Assembly: GCF_024586455.1 (NCBI RefSeq)
Contig: NC_065922.1
Span: 29,198,089-29,262,088, forward strand
DNA length: 64,000 nt
Direction of reading: 5' to 3'
From: Bactrocera neohumeralis
Lineage: Eukaryota > Arthropoda > Insecta > Diptera > Tephritidae
Part shown: piece by piece, positions 44,715 to 55,540 of the stretch
How positions within the stretch are numbered: the first letter of the stretch is position 1
How the letters are laid out: the number at the start of each line of letters is the position of its first letter
Notes under the pieces: generated by a model
What the model saw: only the letters and a program-made list of their open reading frames with translations
Database searches by the model: none
What the model was told of the DNA's origin: nothing
Program-made: the position numbers and the translations under genes

Positions 44715-46378
44715 CAGTGGTGGTCAAAACATTTGCAACCAAAATCAAATATTTGTTTCTACCATTTTTTTTGTTGCTAAAGTAATTTTTGTGTTCTTTG
44801 TTTTTCTCTTTTTCCGAGCTTTAGTTATTGTATTTGTTAAATATGTAATGTTAAAAATGTTATTTTTAACCTATAACAAAAACAAAGCAATATTCCAGTG
44901 GAAAATATGAAATGCAAGTATTCAAAACATTCGCAACTGAGATTTGCTGTATTTTTATTTTATTTTGCTACTTGAAAAAAAGCAAGTTATAACGGTAATC
45001 GAATTCCACATAATTAGTGGAACTTCATGCGGTTTTATTTTATTAAGAGTTTGCATTCAGTCTTTCGCGTTTCTAGAATGAACAAATTTTTCCGTGTTTT
45101 GTGATCTTTTTAATATTTTCGGTTGAAAATGGGAGGCAATAAATACAGTTCGGACTTTAAAGCAAAAATAAAAGAAGATTTTAGAAATGGACTTTCGCAA
45201 AAAGAAATATCGTTAAAATATTCCATACATAAATCAACGATTTGCCGTGTTATTCGGACTGAGAACATCCACACAGTTCACAGAGGAGGTAGGCCTCGTG
45301 CTACAACCGTAAGAGAAGACCGGCAAATAAAAAATTTCTTTACAAAATACCCCAAAGCAGTTCCAAGAGAAGCTAAATCCGAAGTTCAACTCGACATCAG
45401 TCTCTCCACTATCAAAAGACGGGCCTTGGAGTTTGGTCTGCGTAGTTACAGATGTACGAAAAAGCCATTTGTGTCTGCAAAAAATAGGAAAGAGAGGTTG
45501 AGATTTGCTCGATCACACTTAAATTGGACTAAGCAGAAATGGAACTCAATTTTATGGTCAGATGAATCCAAATTCAACCTCCGAGGCTCAGACAGCAAAG
45601 CTTATATTCGGCGTCCGCGAGGTGAAAAAATATAACCCAAGGTACACAACTGCTACAGTAAAACACGGAGGGGGTAATATTATGGTGTGGGGGTGCTTTT
45701 CCGGTAATGTTATTGGTCCAATTCATCGTATAACTGACACGATGACAGCTGTAAATTATAGGGACATTTTAACTAATGTCATGCTGCCGTTTGCCGATTG
45801 GGAAATGCCACTTGTATGGACTTTCCAACACGATAACGACCCTAAGCACACGTCTAGGCTCGTAAAATCATGGTTAGAGGAAAATCATATAAAAACTATG
45901 GTATGGCCGGCACAGTCTCCCGATCTCAACCCGATTGAGAATATGTGGATGATGGTTAAACGCAAAATAGGCAGCGAAATATTCCGGAATGGTGATGAAC
46001 TTTTCGCCAGATTGGAAAGGGAATGGAAAGCGATCCCTTACAGTTACATTGAAAGTCTAATAGCTTCAATGCCTAGAAGATGTGCTGAAGTTATTAAAAA
46101 TAATGGCTATGCAACTAAATATTGAAAAAATTTTAGAATATTTTTAGAATACTTAAAAGTTGCAAATGTTTTGAACACATGAATTTTGACTTTGGTTTAT
46201 TTAATGCCTTTTTACCGTTATAAGCAAATGAATTAATGTTTCAGTTTTTATGATTATTTGTATAAACAAAACCTCCAATAAAAAAATATATATAGATAAA
46301 GGAATACTTTATCAAAAGTTAAAAAAAATGTATTAAAATAAAATAATCATTCTGGTTGCAAATGTTTTGACCACCACT
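44715..46378 (+). mobile_element. Tc1-like DD34E transposon, nearly intact
   Basis: The left end CAGTGGTGGTCAAAACATTT after TA pairs with the right end GGTTGCAAATGTTTTGACCA followed by CCACT. The last base and target TA on the right are disturbed (ACTAGGG). At ~1.66 kb with one transposase gene, it has the normal size for the family. It is inserted in module C1's upstream DNA. Confidence 0.9.
45123..46125 (+). pseudogene. Tc1-like transposase, single frameshift
   Basis: Encodes ~334 residues, the usual length. The N-terminal helix-turn-helix (KYSSDFKAKIKEDFRNGLSQ, ISLKYSIHKSTICRV), a second HTH region and the GGRPRAT hook-like motif are intact. The catalytic triad is complete: WSDESKF, FQHDNDPKH and NPIENMW, with 34 residues between the second Asp and the Glu. 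The end is NNGYATKY. The only break is in a run of six A at 45625-45630, where the frame shifts after RRPRGEK and resumes as KYNPRYTTATVKHGGG. One extra A explains it. The low decay suggests recent activity; a programmed frameshift is possible but less likely. Confidence 0.9.
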
Positions 46379-47085
46379 AGGGTATACTCAGTTTGCTGCG
46401 ATGTTACACCCAAAAGGAAACGTCTTAGACCCCACAAAGTGTATATGTACATATATAAATGATCACCGTGACGAGGTGAGCCGATCCAAAAAAGCCATGT
46501 CCGTCTGTCTGCATATACGCGAATTAGTCTTAGTTTACTCATTTGTCTGAACCAGCGATATCGGATCACTATGGTATAAACCTCTCATACAAACTCAGCG
46601 ATCGGAATCAAGTAGTTGAATGGAAGTTATCTTCAATAAATTTTGCAGATACTCTTAGCTAAGACATCGCTCCAATTGTATTAATTAAATACGTTCTTCA
46701 GATCGGACTGCTATATCTCGTAGCTGCCATGAAAACTGGCCGATCAAAATCAGAATTTATGGTTAATATACATATCTACATATATAAATATTTCTATCTA
46801 ATATTACAAACGTAGTCAAATAGTACACGTTTCCATATGTATATCTTATATCTATACAAACATACATACATACATTATTCAAAATCATATCGCTCATTTA
46901 AGTATGTACTTGAATAAGGTCATAACTAGAAAAACTTGATTTTTAAGTTGAGTAGGCAGAAATGTGGGAAATGTCATTTTCGATTTTTTTTTGCCAAATA
47001 AAAGACAATTGAAATTTTCAAACCGCTCTCTTGAAAATCGACTTATAAACAATTTGAACTTAACTACCCATAATATTAAAAACGG
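46379..47085. repeat. interspersed CAGGGTATA-type repeat upstream of B2
   Basis: GGGTATACTCAGTTTGCTGC, CATGTCCGTCTGTCTGCATA and GATATCGGATCACTATGG match 50998-51430 and the 41.1-41.4 kb segment. It forms part of every repeated unit. Confidence 0.7.
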
Positions 47086-47097
47086 TATTAGACTCAC

Positions 47098-47544
47098 CCT
47101 GTTTTAATTGTTTTTGAAGTATTGCTCATTGTCATTACCTCTCTCACTCTCTGTGCTCATTGAGTTTAAATATCCGCATTATACTCGTTTGAATCACAGC
47201 CATTTTGTGCATTGCTCGTTGTCATCATCTCTCTCGCTCCCCCGCTCCGAGTGCTTAACGAGTTTAAAATTCCTGCGTTTTATGTTCGTTTAAATGGAAT
47301 GGCGGTCATTTTGTGTAAACTGCCTGCAAATTAGCATATTCTGGTTAATATGTCATTATATACAAGAAATACTGCGATTCCTTACAGTTCCTTTGAAAAA
47401 TAAATTTTTACGAAAGGCACCAAAAAATTACTTTAAATTATATCACTTAACTTTAATTTCATTTTAACACTAATTCCCACCGATCATAACACAATTCAAC
47501 GCGGACACAACAGAACCGAACGGATTGAATGATTTAACCAGACT
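47098..47544 (-). other. predicted first exon B2 (minus strand)
   Basis: From +1 at 47544 to donor ACAGG|GTGAGTC at 47098. ATG at 47135 opens M-T-M-S-N-T-S-K-T-I-K-T and two bases into the donor, the same phase as A and B1. An upstream duplicate start (ATGATGACAACGAGC) gives about 20 codons before a stop. 5'UTR-like elsewhere. Confidence 0.5.
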
Positions 47545-47576
47545 GAGGAAGTGACCACTGACGGATGTGTATATAA
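47512..47576 (-). promoter_or_regulatory. core promoter of B2 (TATA + Inr + DPE)
   Basis: TATATAC at -31, TCAGTC at +1, GGTTC at +28 to +32 within TTCGGTTCTG. All at canonical spacing and identical to B1 and B3 in layout. Confidence 0.55.
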
Positions 47577-47645
47577 GCGTTCATCTTAAGTTATGGGAAC
47601 TCGTTCCAAAACACTACAGGAAATCTTGGAAGGAAATATAGTAAT

Positions 47646-47760
47646 GCACAAAAGTATGCTACAATTATTGCATTATTATCCAAAAAATGTACAAGAGAAC
47701 GTACGTGATCATTCTACTACTTACGATCTACGTTCATACGTGCTAAATGAAACGTTCTCT
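47646..47760 (-). promoter_or_regulatory. shared upstream elements of B2
   Basis: GCACAAAAGTATGC at 47646-47659 (about -102 to -115), GAGAACGT at 47695-47702 and ACGTTCTC at 47752-47759. Confidence 0.45.
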
Positions 47761-49458
47761 ACTTTTCGTTTTACAGCTTAGAAATTATTCTAAACGTGTT
47801 CCAAATAGAAATTGTGAATTCTCTACATTTAATTACAGAGAGAGTATATACATATACATACATACATAATATGTAATTCTAAAAAATATTTTAAATTATG
47901 AATCAGAAAATGCAACCCTGCATCTGCTGGCGATTGCGAATATTAGAGCAGCTCAGATATAATTTTTTTATATGTCACTACTAAATGAGCATAACAGAGA
48001 TGTATGATTACACATATACATATGTACGTGTAAGTAGAAAAGTGTTAAAAGTAGTTAGAATCTGCACAGCGCCTATGGCGGGCTCACCAGTTTTCAGTTT
48101 GTAGTTTTACTACTTTGGCTGGCAGGGTAAATATACGCTTACATTTACATACATACATACATACATACGAATGTTTGTATATTGTGGATTGAACTGCGCA
48201 GTTTTAATAGATGACCGCATATTGCAGCAGAGATGCTTGCAGCAAAAGGAAATGCGCAACTCGGTACTAACCAAGAAGTAGCGAGTAGTTTTTTTAGTTA
48301 TTTGATTTCTCTGAGTAAGAGAAGCGTGAGAGCGTTTATAGTAAAATTTGAAAATAAATGTATATAAAATTTGAAAATAAATGTATATTCGGGTGTCACC
48401 GAACATTTACATCGCATGTATGTGTGTCATTTACATATTTTTCAAATACCGTATTTGTGTAAAGTTTTATATGTGTGTATTATACAAAGAAGGCATCAGA
48501 TGTATATTTATATTGTATGGAGTATTTCTTATACATATGTCAACAGGGTGGCAAACTTTATAAATAAAAAAATTTTAGATTAAAAATAAGATTTTTAACT
48601 AAATTAGATTTGTAATTTTTATTTCCGATTACGAAATTAAAAATTTGATTTTAATTGTAAATCAAATATTAATTTTAATGTTTAATTGTAAAATTGGAAT
48701 TCAAAAAAAAATATATATTTTAATCCCAACATCCACATTAAAAATATATAAAATATTTTTTAAATATATAAAGTTTGGAGCAACAAATAACAAATTATAA
48801 AATCATAAAACAAGAACAATCTATATATTTGTATGTACATATTTCTAAGTGTAATACTATATTTATAGCCAATTAAATATAAATAAGGCAAATAAATTAA
48901 AATTAGCGTGCAATTTTATTAAAAATAAACTTTTCCAAAAAGGTGGTTTCCGATAACCAAAATGGTGGAACACGAAGTACATGCATGAGTGCGAACTAAT
49001 TTAAAAAAAATTAGAAAAATAATTTATTTAATTAAGGGCCAGTATTAATAAAGTTTTTGTTTGTGTAGTATTCCAACCGGTATTTAAATTTAGAATTTTG
49101 AAAATTATTTTTAATTAAGATTTTCAGAAAATTAAATATTTTCCTAATTTTTAATTAAGAGCTAGTCTTAATAAAGTTTCTTGTTTTTTTTTCATTCGGT
49201 ACTTGGATATTATTTTGAATTAAGATTTTCGGCACTAAAAAATAAAAAAAAAAAATTAAATGTTAGTTGACAGCGTCTTAATATAAATACGCAACAAGAG
49301 TAATTATCAAAGCACTCACTTATGCAAGTTATAATTACATACATACATACATATGTATATACATTCATAAATACACACACACACATATTCATAACACTTG
49401 TATTGAAAAGTACAAATTTAAATTTCACTAATAATATTGAAATCTCCATTTCACTCAC

Positions 49459-49811
49459 CCTATTCGTTATTACTTTTGAAATCACATTCGTTGCCATAAA
49501 ACCTTTCTCTCTCAGTGCCCAACAAGCGAACAACTCCAGCGCTCTAAGCTCTCTTGAACCAACGAGTGACGGCCATTTTGTGAAGCATTTCTGCAAATTT
49601 ATGCATTCATGTACACGATTTTTAATATTACTGAAATATCTTACAGTAACTGTAAATAGTAAATTCTAACGCCAAAACACCAATAAATTTTGCTAACTAA
49701 CTCACTTATTCATATAAAATTTTTTGTAATAATAACTAACAACGATCACAGATTATGCGAAATCAACGAGGGAACAACCGAACCGAATCGAACGAGTGAT
49801 TTAACTAGACT
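49459..49811 (-). other. predicted first exon C2 (minus strand)
   Basis: From +1 at 49811 to donor ATAGG|GTGAGTG at 49459. ATGGCAACGAATGTG opens 13 codons exactly to the donor (phase 0, unlike the phase 2 of A and B). The 128-codon minus frame here is this region read through the donor and is not a separate gene. Confidence 0.4.
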
Positions 49812-49845
49812 GAGGAAATGGCATGCTGACTCACGGATATGAGGA
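49779..49845 (-). promoter_or_regulatory. core promoter of C2 (Inr + DPE)
   Basis: TCAGTC initiator and GGTTC at +28 to +32; the TATA position reads CATATCC, so the box is degraded relative to C1. Confidence 0.4.
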
Positions 49846-49914
49846 TAAATGTTCATCTTAAGTCATTGGAACACATTGCAAAACTAAAAAGAAATTCCAG
49901 CTAAATGAAGGAGT

Positions 49915-50010
49915 GCACAAAAGTATGCAAGGATTATCAAGCTGGTAGAAAGTCTGACCCATTTATGCTTTCGTACTTACGTTCTCTATACAGCAGTTCT
50001 TGAGAACGTA
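49915..50010 (-). promoter_or_regulatory. shared upstream elements of C2
   Basis: GCACAAAAGTATGC at 49915-49928 (about -104 to -117), ACGTTCTC at 49979-49986 and GAGAACGT at 50002-50009, a close inverted pair. Confidence 0.45.
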
Positions 50011-50997
50011 TATAATCGAGAAGATTCACTTTGTAAAGAACATAGCTTTTCGCATAGATACTCGTCAGAAATGAGAGAGACTAAGGAAATGGAAGGACTG
50101 TCGACAAATATGAGGAAAAAGGTTTATTTTAACTTTTCGGAAGTTCTCTCAAATTTTTAGCTAAAACTATTTTCCATTAAGCAAAACTTAAGACCTTTAA
50201 GGTATTTTAATATTACTCATATTGGAGGAATATAATTACTTTTGGGCGAAAGATAGACTTTAAGATAATCGTAGCATATACTGGTAAGTATATAGTATAT
50301 AGTGGAAATTTTTCGCAAGCAGCAAGCATCTAAATTTCAATGGCAATTCACAAGCTCTCTCTTTATTTAAAATACCAACTTATATCCTCACATATGTATG
50401 TATGTTTCTCGGTATGAAAAGCTATGAACTAGTGGAATAAGTACAACTTACATACATATAATTAGAGAATTCAAATTTTAATTTCTCTGGAGTAAAATGA
50501 GCAATGATGAGCTCTTATAACTTCATTTCTGCATATGTATGTATATATGTATGTATAAAGTTCTTAAAACTAGCTGCGCATTGCAACAAAAACATCTGCA
50601 GCAATAGGAATTGCGCAATTCGTTGATAATTTAAAAGTAGCGAATGCCACTCTATATCTCATCTACTTAGAATTGAGTAAAGAGAGCGTTATATTTGAGT
50701 GAGTCAACGAGTAATGAACTTTAGTTTTTGACTTTGCTGAGTAACTGAGTAACGAAAGCGCTCGCTTGTTCAGTTTACATAACGTATGTACAAATGTACT
50801 TATGTAGTTATGCAGTTTGTACAAATTTCATACATACTATAACAGTGGTTTTATGACTCATGTAATTACAGTCAATACTTTTTTGGTTTTAACATTAAAC
50901 TTGTTATATTCTTAAAACCTCCTTTTGAAAGTAACTATGGATCCTGTTAAAATGGTCTTTTAGAATTTACAGTTACTTATTTTTATACCTCGAACAG

Positions 50998-51740
50998 GGT
51001 ATATTAAGTTTGCCTCGATTTTTGTAACACTCAAATGTCGTAGACCGCACAAAGTATATATATACATAATTATCGTGACGAGTTGAGCTGATTTAGCCAT
51101 GTCCGTCTGCCTGCATATACGCGAATTAGTCTCAGTTTATAAGATATTATCTGAAAATTTTCACATATTCTTTTCTCACCAAGTCGCTACTCAGTTGTCG
51201 TAACTGTCGAAATCGGATCACTATGTCATATACATATGTATGTAGCTGCTCTACAAACTCAACAATCGGAACATACATACATACGTGGTAGTATGAAAGC
51301 TATTTTCAAGAAATTTTGCAGATATTATTAACCACGACATCGTTTCACTTTCCAAACATATTGTTCAGATCGGAGCTCTATATCTCAAAGGTGTCATGCA
51401 AACTGGCCGAACAAAATTAGAATTCCTTATTAATATTTCTATGTAGATATTGCTATCCATATTCATATTACACATGAAAGTACATATGTATATATGACAT
51501 CTTTACATCGCTCAATTAAGTTTGTACATGAATAGTGTCATAACTCAAAAAACATGATTTTTATTGTATGTATGTATGTAGAAATGTGCGCAATGTCATT
51601 TTCGATTTTTTTGTTAAATAAAGAACAATTGAAAATTTCAAACCGCTTTATTCAAAATTGAATTTTTTGTGTTCTGACATTATTCATGCAAATGAGCGAT
51701 ATATAAACAATTTCACCTTAACTACTCATAATATTAAAAA
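50998..51740. repeat. interspersed CAGGGTATA-type repeat upstream of module C2
   Basis: Starts ACAGGGTATATTAAGTTTGC and carries CATGTCCGTCTGCCTGCATA, GAAATCGGATCACTATG and ATTGTTCAGATCGGA. Parallel to 46379-47085 and 41.1-41.6 kb. Confidence 0.7.
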
Positions 51741-51754
51741 TGGCTTAGACTCAC

Positions 51755-52187
51755 TCTGTTTTAATTATTTTTGAAATATTGCTCATTGTCATTATCACTC
51801 TCTCAGTGCTTATTGAGTTTGAATGTTCACTTAGATGGTAGGCGGCCATTTTGTGCATTGCTCATTGTCATTATCTCTATTACTCTTCCGCTCTCAGTGC
51901 TTAACGAGTTTAAAATTCCTGCGCTTTATGTTCGCTTAAATGGAATGACGGCCATTTTGTGCAAAATACCTTCATATTAGTATAATTAGGTATAATATGT
52001 AATTATATACAAGTAATATTGCGATTCCTTACAGTTCCTTTGAATAACGAATTTATTCGCAAAGACACCAAACAAGTACTTTTAATTATATCTCATAACA
52101 TTAATTTTATTTTAACTCCAATTCCCACCGATCATAACGCGGACACAACCAAACTGAACCGAATCGAACGAATGATTTAACCAGACT
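51755..52187 (-). other. predicted first exon B3 (minus strand)
   Basis: From +1 at 52187 to donor ACAGA|GTGAGTC at 51755 (a G-to-A change just before the donor). ATGACAATGAGCAATATT opens 12 codons plus two bases to the donor in the class B phase. Confidence 0.45.
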
Positions 52188-52219
52188 GAGGAAGTGACCA
52201 CTGACGGATGTGTATATAA
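52155..52219 (-). promoter_or_regulatory. core promoter of B3 (TATA + Inr + DPE)
   Basis: TATATAC at -31, TCAGTC at +1, GGTTC at +28 to +32, as in B1 and B2. Upstream GCACAAAAGTATGC lies at 52281-52294. The GAGAACGT pair is degraded (AAGGTTCTCC, AAAGAACGT). Confidence 0.5.
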
Positions 52220-52699
52220 GTGTTCATCTTCAGTTACTGGAACACGTTCTACAGGAACTCTTCGATGGAAATAAAGCAACGCACAAAAGTATGCTACAAT
52301 TATTGTATTATTTGGAAAAAGTCGTACTATTTACGATCTACGTTCATACATGCTAAATTTAAGGTTCTCCACTTTTCGATATACTTGTATATAGCAGAGA
52401 TCGTATATCATAGAGAAGGCAAAGAACGTACATATATCTTATTTGACTGAAGTATCTAATTTATAAGAGATAAGATATATTTTTAAATTGGAAAGTGAGT
52501 TTACCGGAAGTCGTGAAGACGATACCAGAGATATTCCTGACGATACTGTCCAGACAGAAAGGCCATGGTTGCACAAGGCATGTGGAAATACGAAACTAAA
52601 TGCTAAACGAAGAGTAACGAATAATTTTCTCAATTGCAACTGCAATGTATACTTTTGTACATATGTGTAGAATATACATATGTACACAAATATCTACAT

Positions 52700-53680
52700 A
52701 TGTACATATGTATATACTCATGACAGTGAATAATTAATTTTTGTTAATATTCTTATAAGATGAATTATAGTGAAATTCCTCAAAACAAGATTGAAAAAAA
52801 TTTTAACCCCAATCTCATAATTACAAATTGAAAAAATATCTTTGAATTTACGCATTCAAACTATTTAGATTTTGTCAATTTTAAAAACGATTTTATGATT
52901 AATATTTTACAAATTTAATTTTTAATTTGAAAAATCCTAGTGGAATTGAAAATTTAATTATAATGGAAATATCCAAATTAAAATTTGAAAATTCAGTTTT
53001 TTGGTCTTAATATTTAAAATTAAAATTTAAGATTAAAACTTTGCTTATAAAGAAATTCCATGTTGTTAAAAATATTTTTCCATTTATGAATATCTTTACA
53101 CGTTTGATAAATGCTTCTGTTGAGTTTCGGTTTGAACATTTACAAATTATACTTCTTAAATTTAATAAATAGTATTAAAACTAAATGTATATAGTATATA
53201 TGTATTTGTGTATTAACGTACATACATATGTCTGTATGTACTTTAATACATACTAAATAATAGAAATTGCTTAAAGCAAAAACAAAAATTGATTCTCCCG
53301 AGCTTTGACAATTGAACTAATAGTTCGTATTCTCACTCTTACTTCTACTCTCTCTCCATTCAATCACTTCTAACAGCAGCTAACTGAGTGAAGAACACTC
53401 GCTACTTCATCGCTGACAAATCTTTACAAAATGCACAGGCCCTGCAGCATTCCACAGGTGGAAATGTCAAACAAAAAGGTAACGAGAAACGAATGATCAT
53501 CTCTCTCTCTCTCTTCTTTTGGAATATTTTATTTATTTATTTATTATTTATTATAATTGAAATTACAATAAATGTGAAAAAACTCTGGCAACTAGGGATA
53601 TCGGTTACATTTGGTTGAATAATATATGACTTATATTAATATTTAAAAGTTTTAAATAGTTGAAAATATTTTTGACATTA
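52700..53680. other. AT-rich unit DNA, no gene
   Basis: Contains the AT-rich block typical of the array (AATTAAAATTTGAAAATTC) and a CT-rich microsatellite at about 53499-53515. Nothing else. Confidence 0.4.
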
Positions 53681-53689
53681 TCTTCGTTT

Positions 53690-54235
53690 GGGGTGTTTAG
53701 TATGGATATGGGGTCTTGATGAAATACGGTGGATCGGTGGAGGTTTAAGGATTGGCATTCCTTAAGGATATGGGTGATTGTTAAAGGAGATGAGTTGCAG
53801 AAATGGCAACGTTGGCTGTGACTCCTTCTTCATCAAGTGAAGATGTGTAAGACGGGTGTGCCCAAGGCGTAGTCTTATAAAACATTTGTTCATTACAGTT
53901 GTGGTATTGGTTGAAAGTCTTATTGCGTGTTTGTCTGGATTTAAGTTTTTGTAGTGACCAATTTCTTTGCTCCATTCGTATAGAAATTTTTGGTGAAGGT
54001 CTTGTAATATCTCACTTTTGATTCGTTTTTTGGAAATGGTATAAATAGCTGAAGGGGAGATGTTGAAGCCGCTTTGGCTGCTTTATCTGCTAGCTCATTT
54101 CCTGTTATATCGACATGACTTGGGATCCACATGAGCTTGATTATTTTTCTTAAGTTTATTAAGGAAGTCCTAATAGTAGATATTTCTTCTGAGTGGTTGT
54201 TGAGGTTATGAAAAGCTTTGACAGCTAATCGAGTT
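53690..54235 (-). pseudogene. LINE remnant: RNase H domain and C-terminal tail (I/R1-like)
   Basis: Minus frames read SIRTSLINLRKIIK-like, MWIPSHVDITGNELADKAAK (RNase H signature with Asp), FIPFPKNESKVRYYK, then in other frames the LGHTRLTHLHL-like and CHFCNSSPLT-like tail. Frameshifted. It separates module B3 from D and differs from the RNase H LINE at 26.4 kb. Confidence 0.75.
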
Positions 54236-54780
54236 CAGTAGGTTTTGACATTTATCAATTGGAAACGAGCGATGGCCAGATTGAAATCTTACCAAAAAAA
54301 TGTGTAAACGGAGGAATTTGTTGCATCATTCAAGACCACTTATAAAAAATGTAAAACAATGAAAATTAAATAAATTTGTGAAATTTAAAGATATTTGATG
54401 AAAAGTTTTGTAATTTGAAGCATCATAGTTTTATTTTCAATGGAAAATGATTAAAAACATTTAATGATTGAGAGCTAACAAGCTTAAATCCTATTATTGG
54501 GTATTGAAAGGGCAAAAGTCAGTTGTTATAATATTCTTTAAAAAGATTTAAATAGTTTCCCATGCAATAAATAACCACTATTTAGTAATTTTTATTCGTA
54601 CTAAATGTTGGGTATTGGGTTGATAAATGCCCAAAAATTGTTGTTTTGTTCAATCTGGCCATAATGGAAAATGTTATAAAAACGCTAATTTTGAGGCGCT
54701 CTCACGCTGGAATAAGTTTAACATCCCTTTATTCCTGGTATATGTGAGCAGAAATGGCGATGTTGTAATTTTGCTTTTTT
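54236..54780. other. unrecognised DNA
   Basis: No repeat or coding signal. A GGCGCTCTCACGCTGG word near 54696 is faintly like the C exons. Confidence 0.35.
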
Positions 54781-54787
54781 TGTTCTT

Positions 54788-54801
54788 ATGACAGGGTGAG
54801 T
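54788..54801 (+). promoter_or_regulatory. orphan plus-strand donor ATGACAGG|GTGAGTC
   Basis: An ATG-ACA followed by the donor in the same phase as classes A and B, but on the opposite strand and with no initiator/DPE at a suitable distance. It may be an inverted, eroded module or a coincidence. Confidence 0.2.
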
Positions 54802-55039
54802 CAGATAAGTACCTTAATTCATGTTAATTTTGCATAACAAAATTTCAAAATTTACTTACGGCCTTTCGAATGCATATACATATATATGTATGTATTAGAG
54901 TGGCCCAAAAAGAACTTTAACTTTTTCCGTTAAGTGTGTGCCCGCAATGATATTTAATTATTAGGGTGGACAAAATAAATTTAAATAAAGGAAAAAAATT
55001 ATAAAAAATTAATTCAAATAAAACTATTTCATGACTCAC

Positions 55040-55332
55040 CCGGTTTCTCACAGTACTTCGGTTACTATTTTCTCAAACAAACTCACTCTCTCTTTGCTTG
55101 TTCACTGCAAATGTCAACATCGTACTCGCTGCTCTGTTTTGGCAAAAGTTTTCAGAATTAAAGTTGCATCATGGTTACTGTCATTCCACACGGCGGCAAC
55201 AAATCCCTCCAATTGCAAAACGTAAAAACCTATCAGATCCAGACAACTGTCAAAAGTTGGTAGGTGAGCGGTTCGCTCATTTCCAGTGACAGGAGAATTG
55301 GGCATCTGTTTATCTCTGGCTCACACGCGACT
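55040..55332 (-). other. predicted first exon D (minus strand, divergent)
   Basis: Donor ACCGG|GTGAGTC at 55040 and an initiator TTAGTC (+1 at 55332) in the same TTTCCTTAGTC context as C0. Start codons in between stop before the donor. The most divergent member of the array. Confidence 0.3.
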
Positions 55333-55365
55333 AAGGAAACTGGATGCCCGTTGTCGGATGTGGAT
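55300..55365 (-). promoter_or_regulatory. candidate core promoter of D (Inr only)
   Basis: TTAGTC initiator with the shared CACATCCG text upstream, but no TATA box and no DPE at +28. Confidence 0.25.
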
Positions 55366-55446
55366 CATAAAATGTGTCTTAAACCTTGGAAGGGCTAGAA
55401 AAGTATCCAGATAGTCTCTCCAATAAGTAGAATATAAAAATGGGCG

Positions 55447-55540
55447 GCAGCAAAGTATGCTACGTTTTACCACATAATATGTTCTACGTAGAACGTAAAT
55501 GTGTAGCAGAGAACGTCTATGATAGACAGAGAACGTAAAA
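55447..55540 (-). promoter_or_regulatory. shared upstream elements of D
   Basis: GCAGCAAAGTATGC at 55447-55460 and two GAGAACGT sites at 55509-55516 and 55529-55536, at distances like those of B and C. Confidence 0.4.

Noticed and set aside
49210..49596. 128-codon minus-strand frame as a gene
   Set aside because: It reads through the predicted C2 donor and a microsatellite; only its start region near the donor is meaningful.
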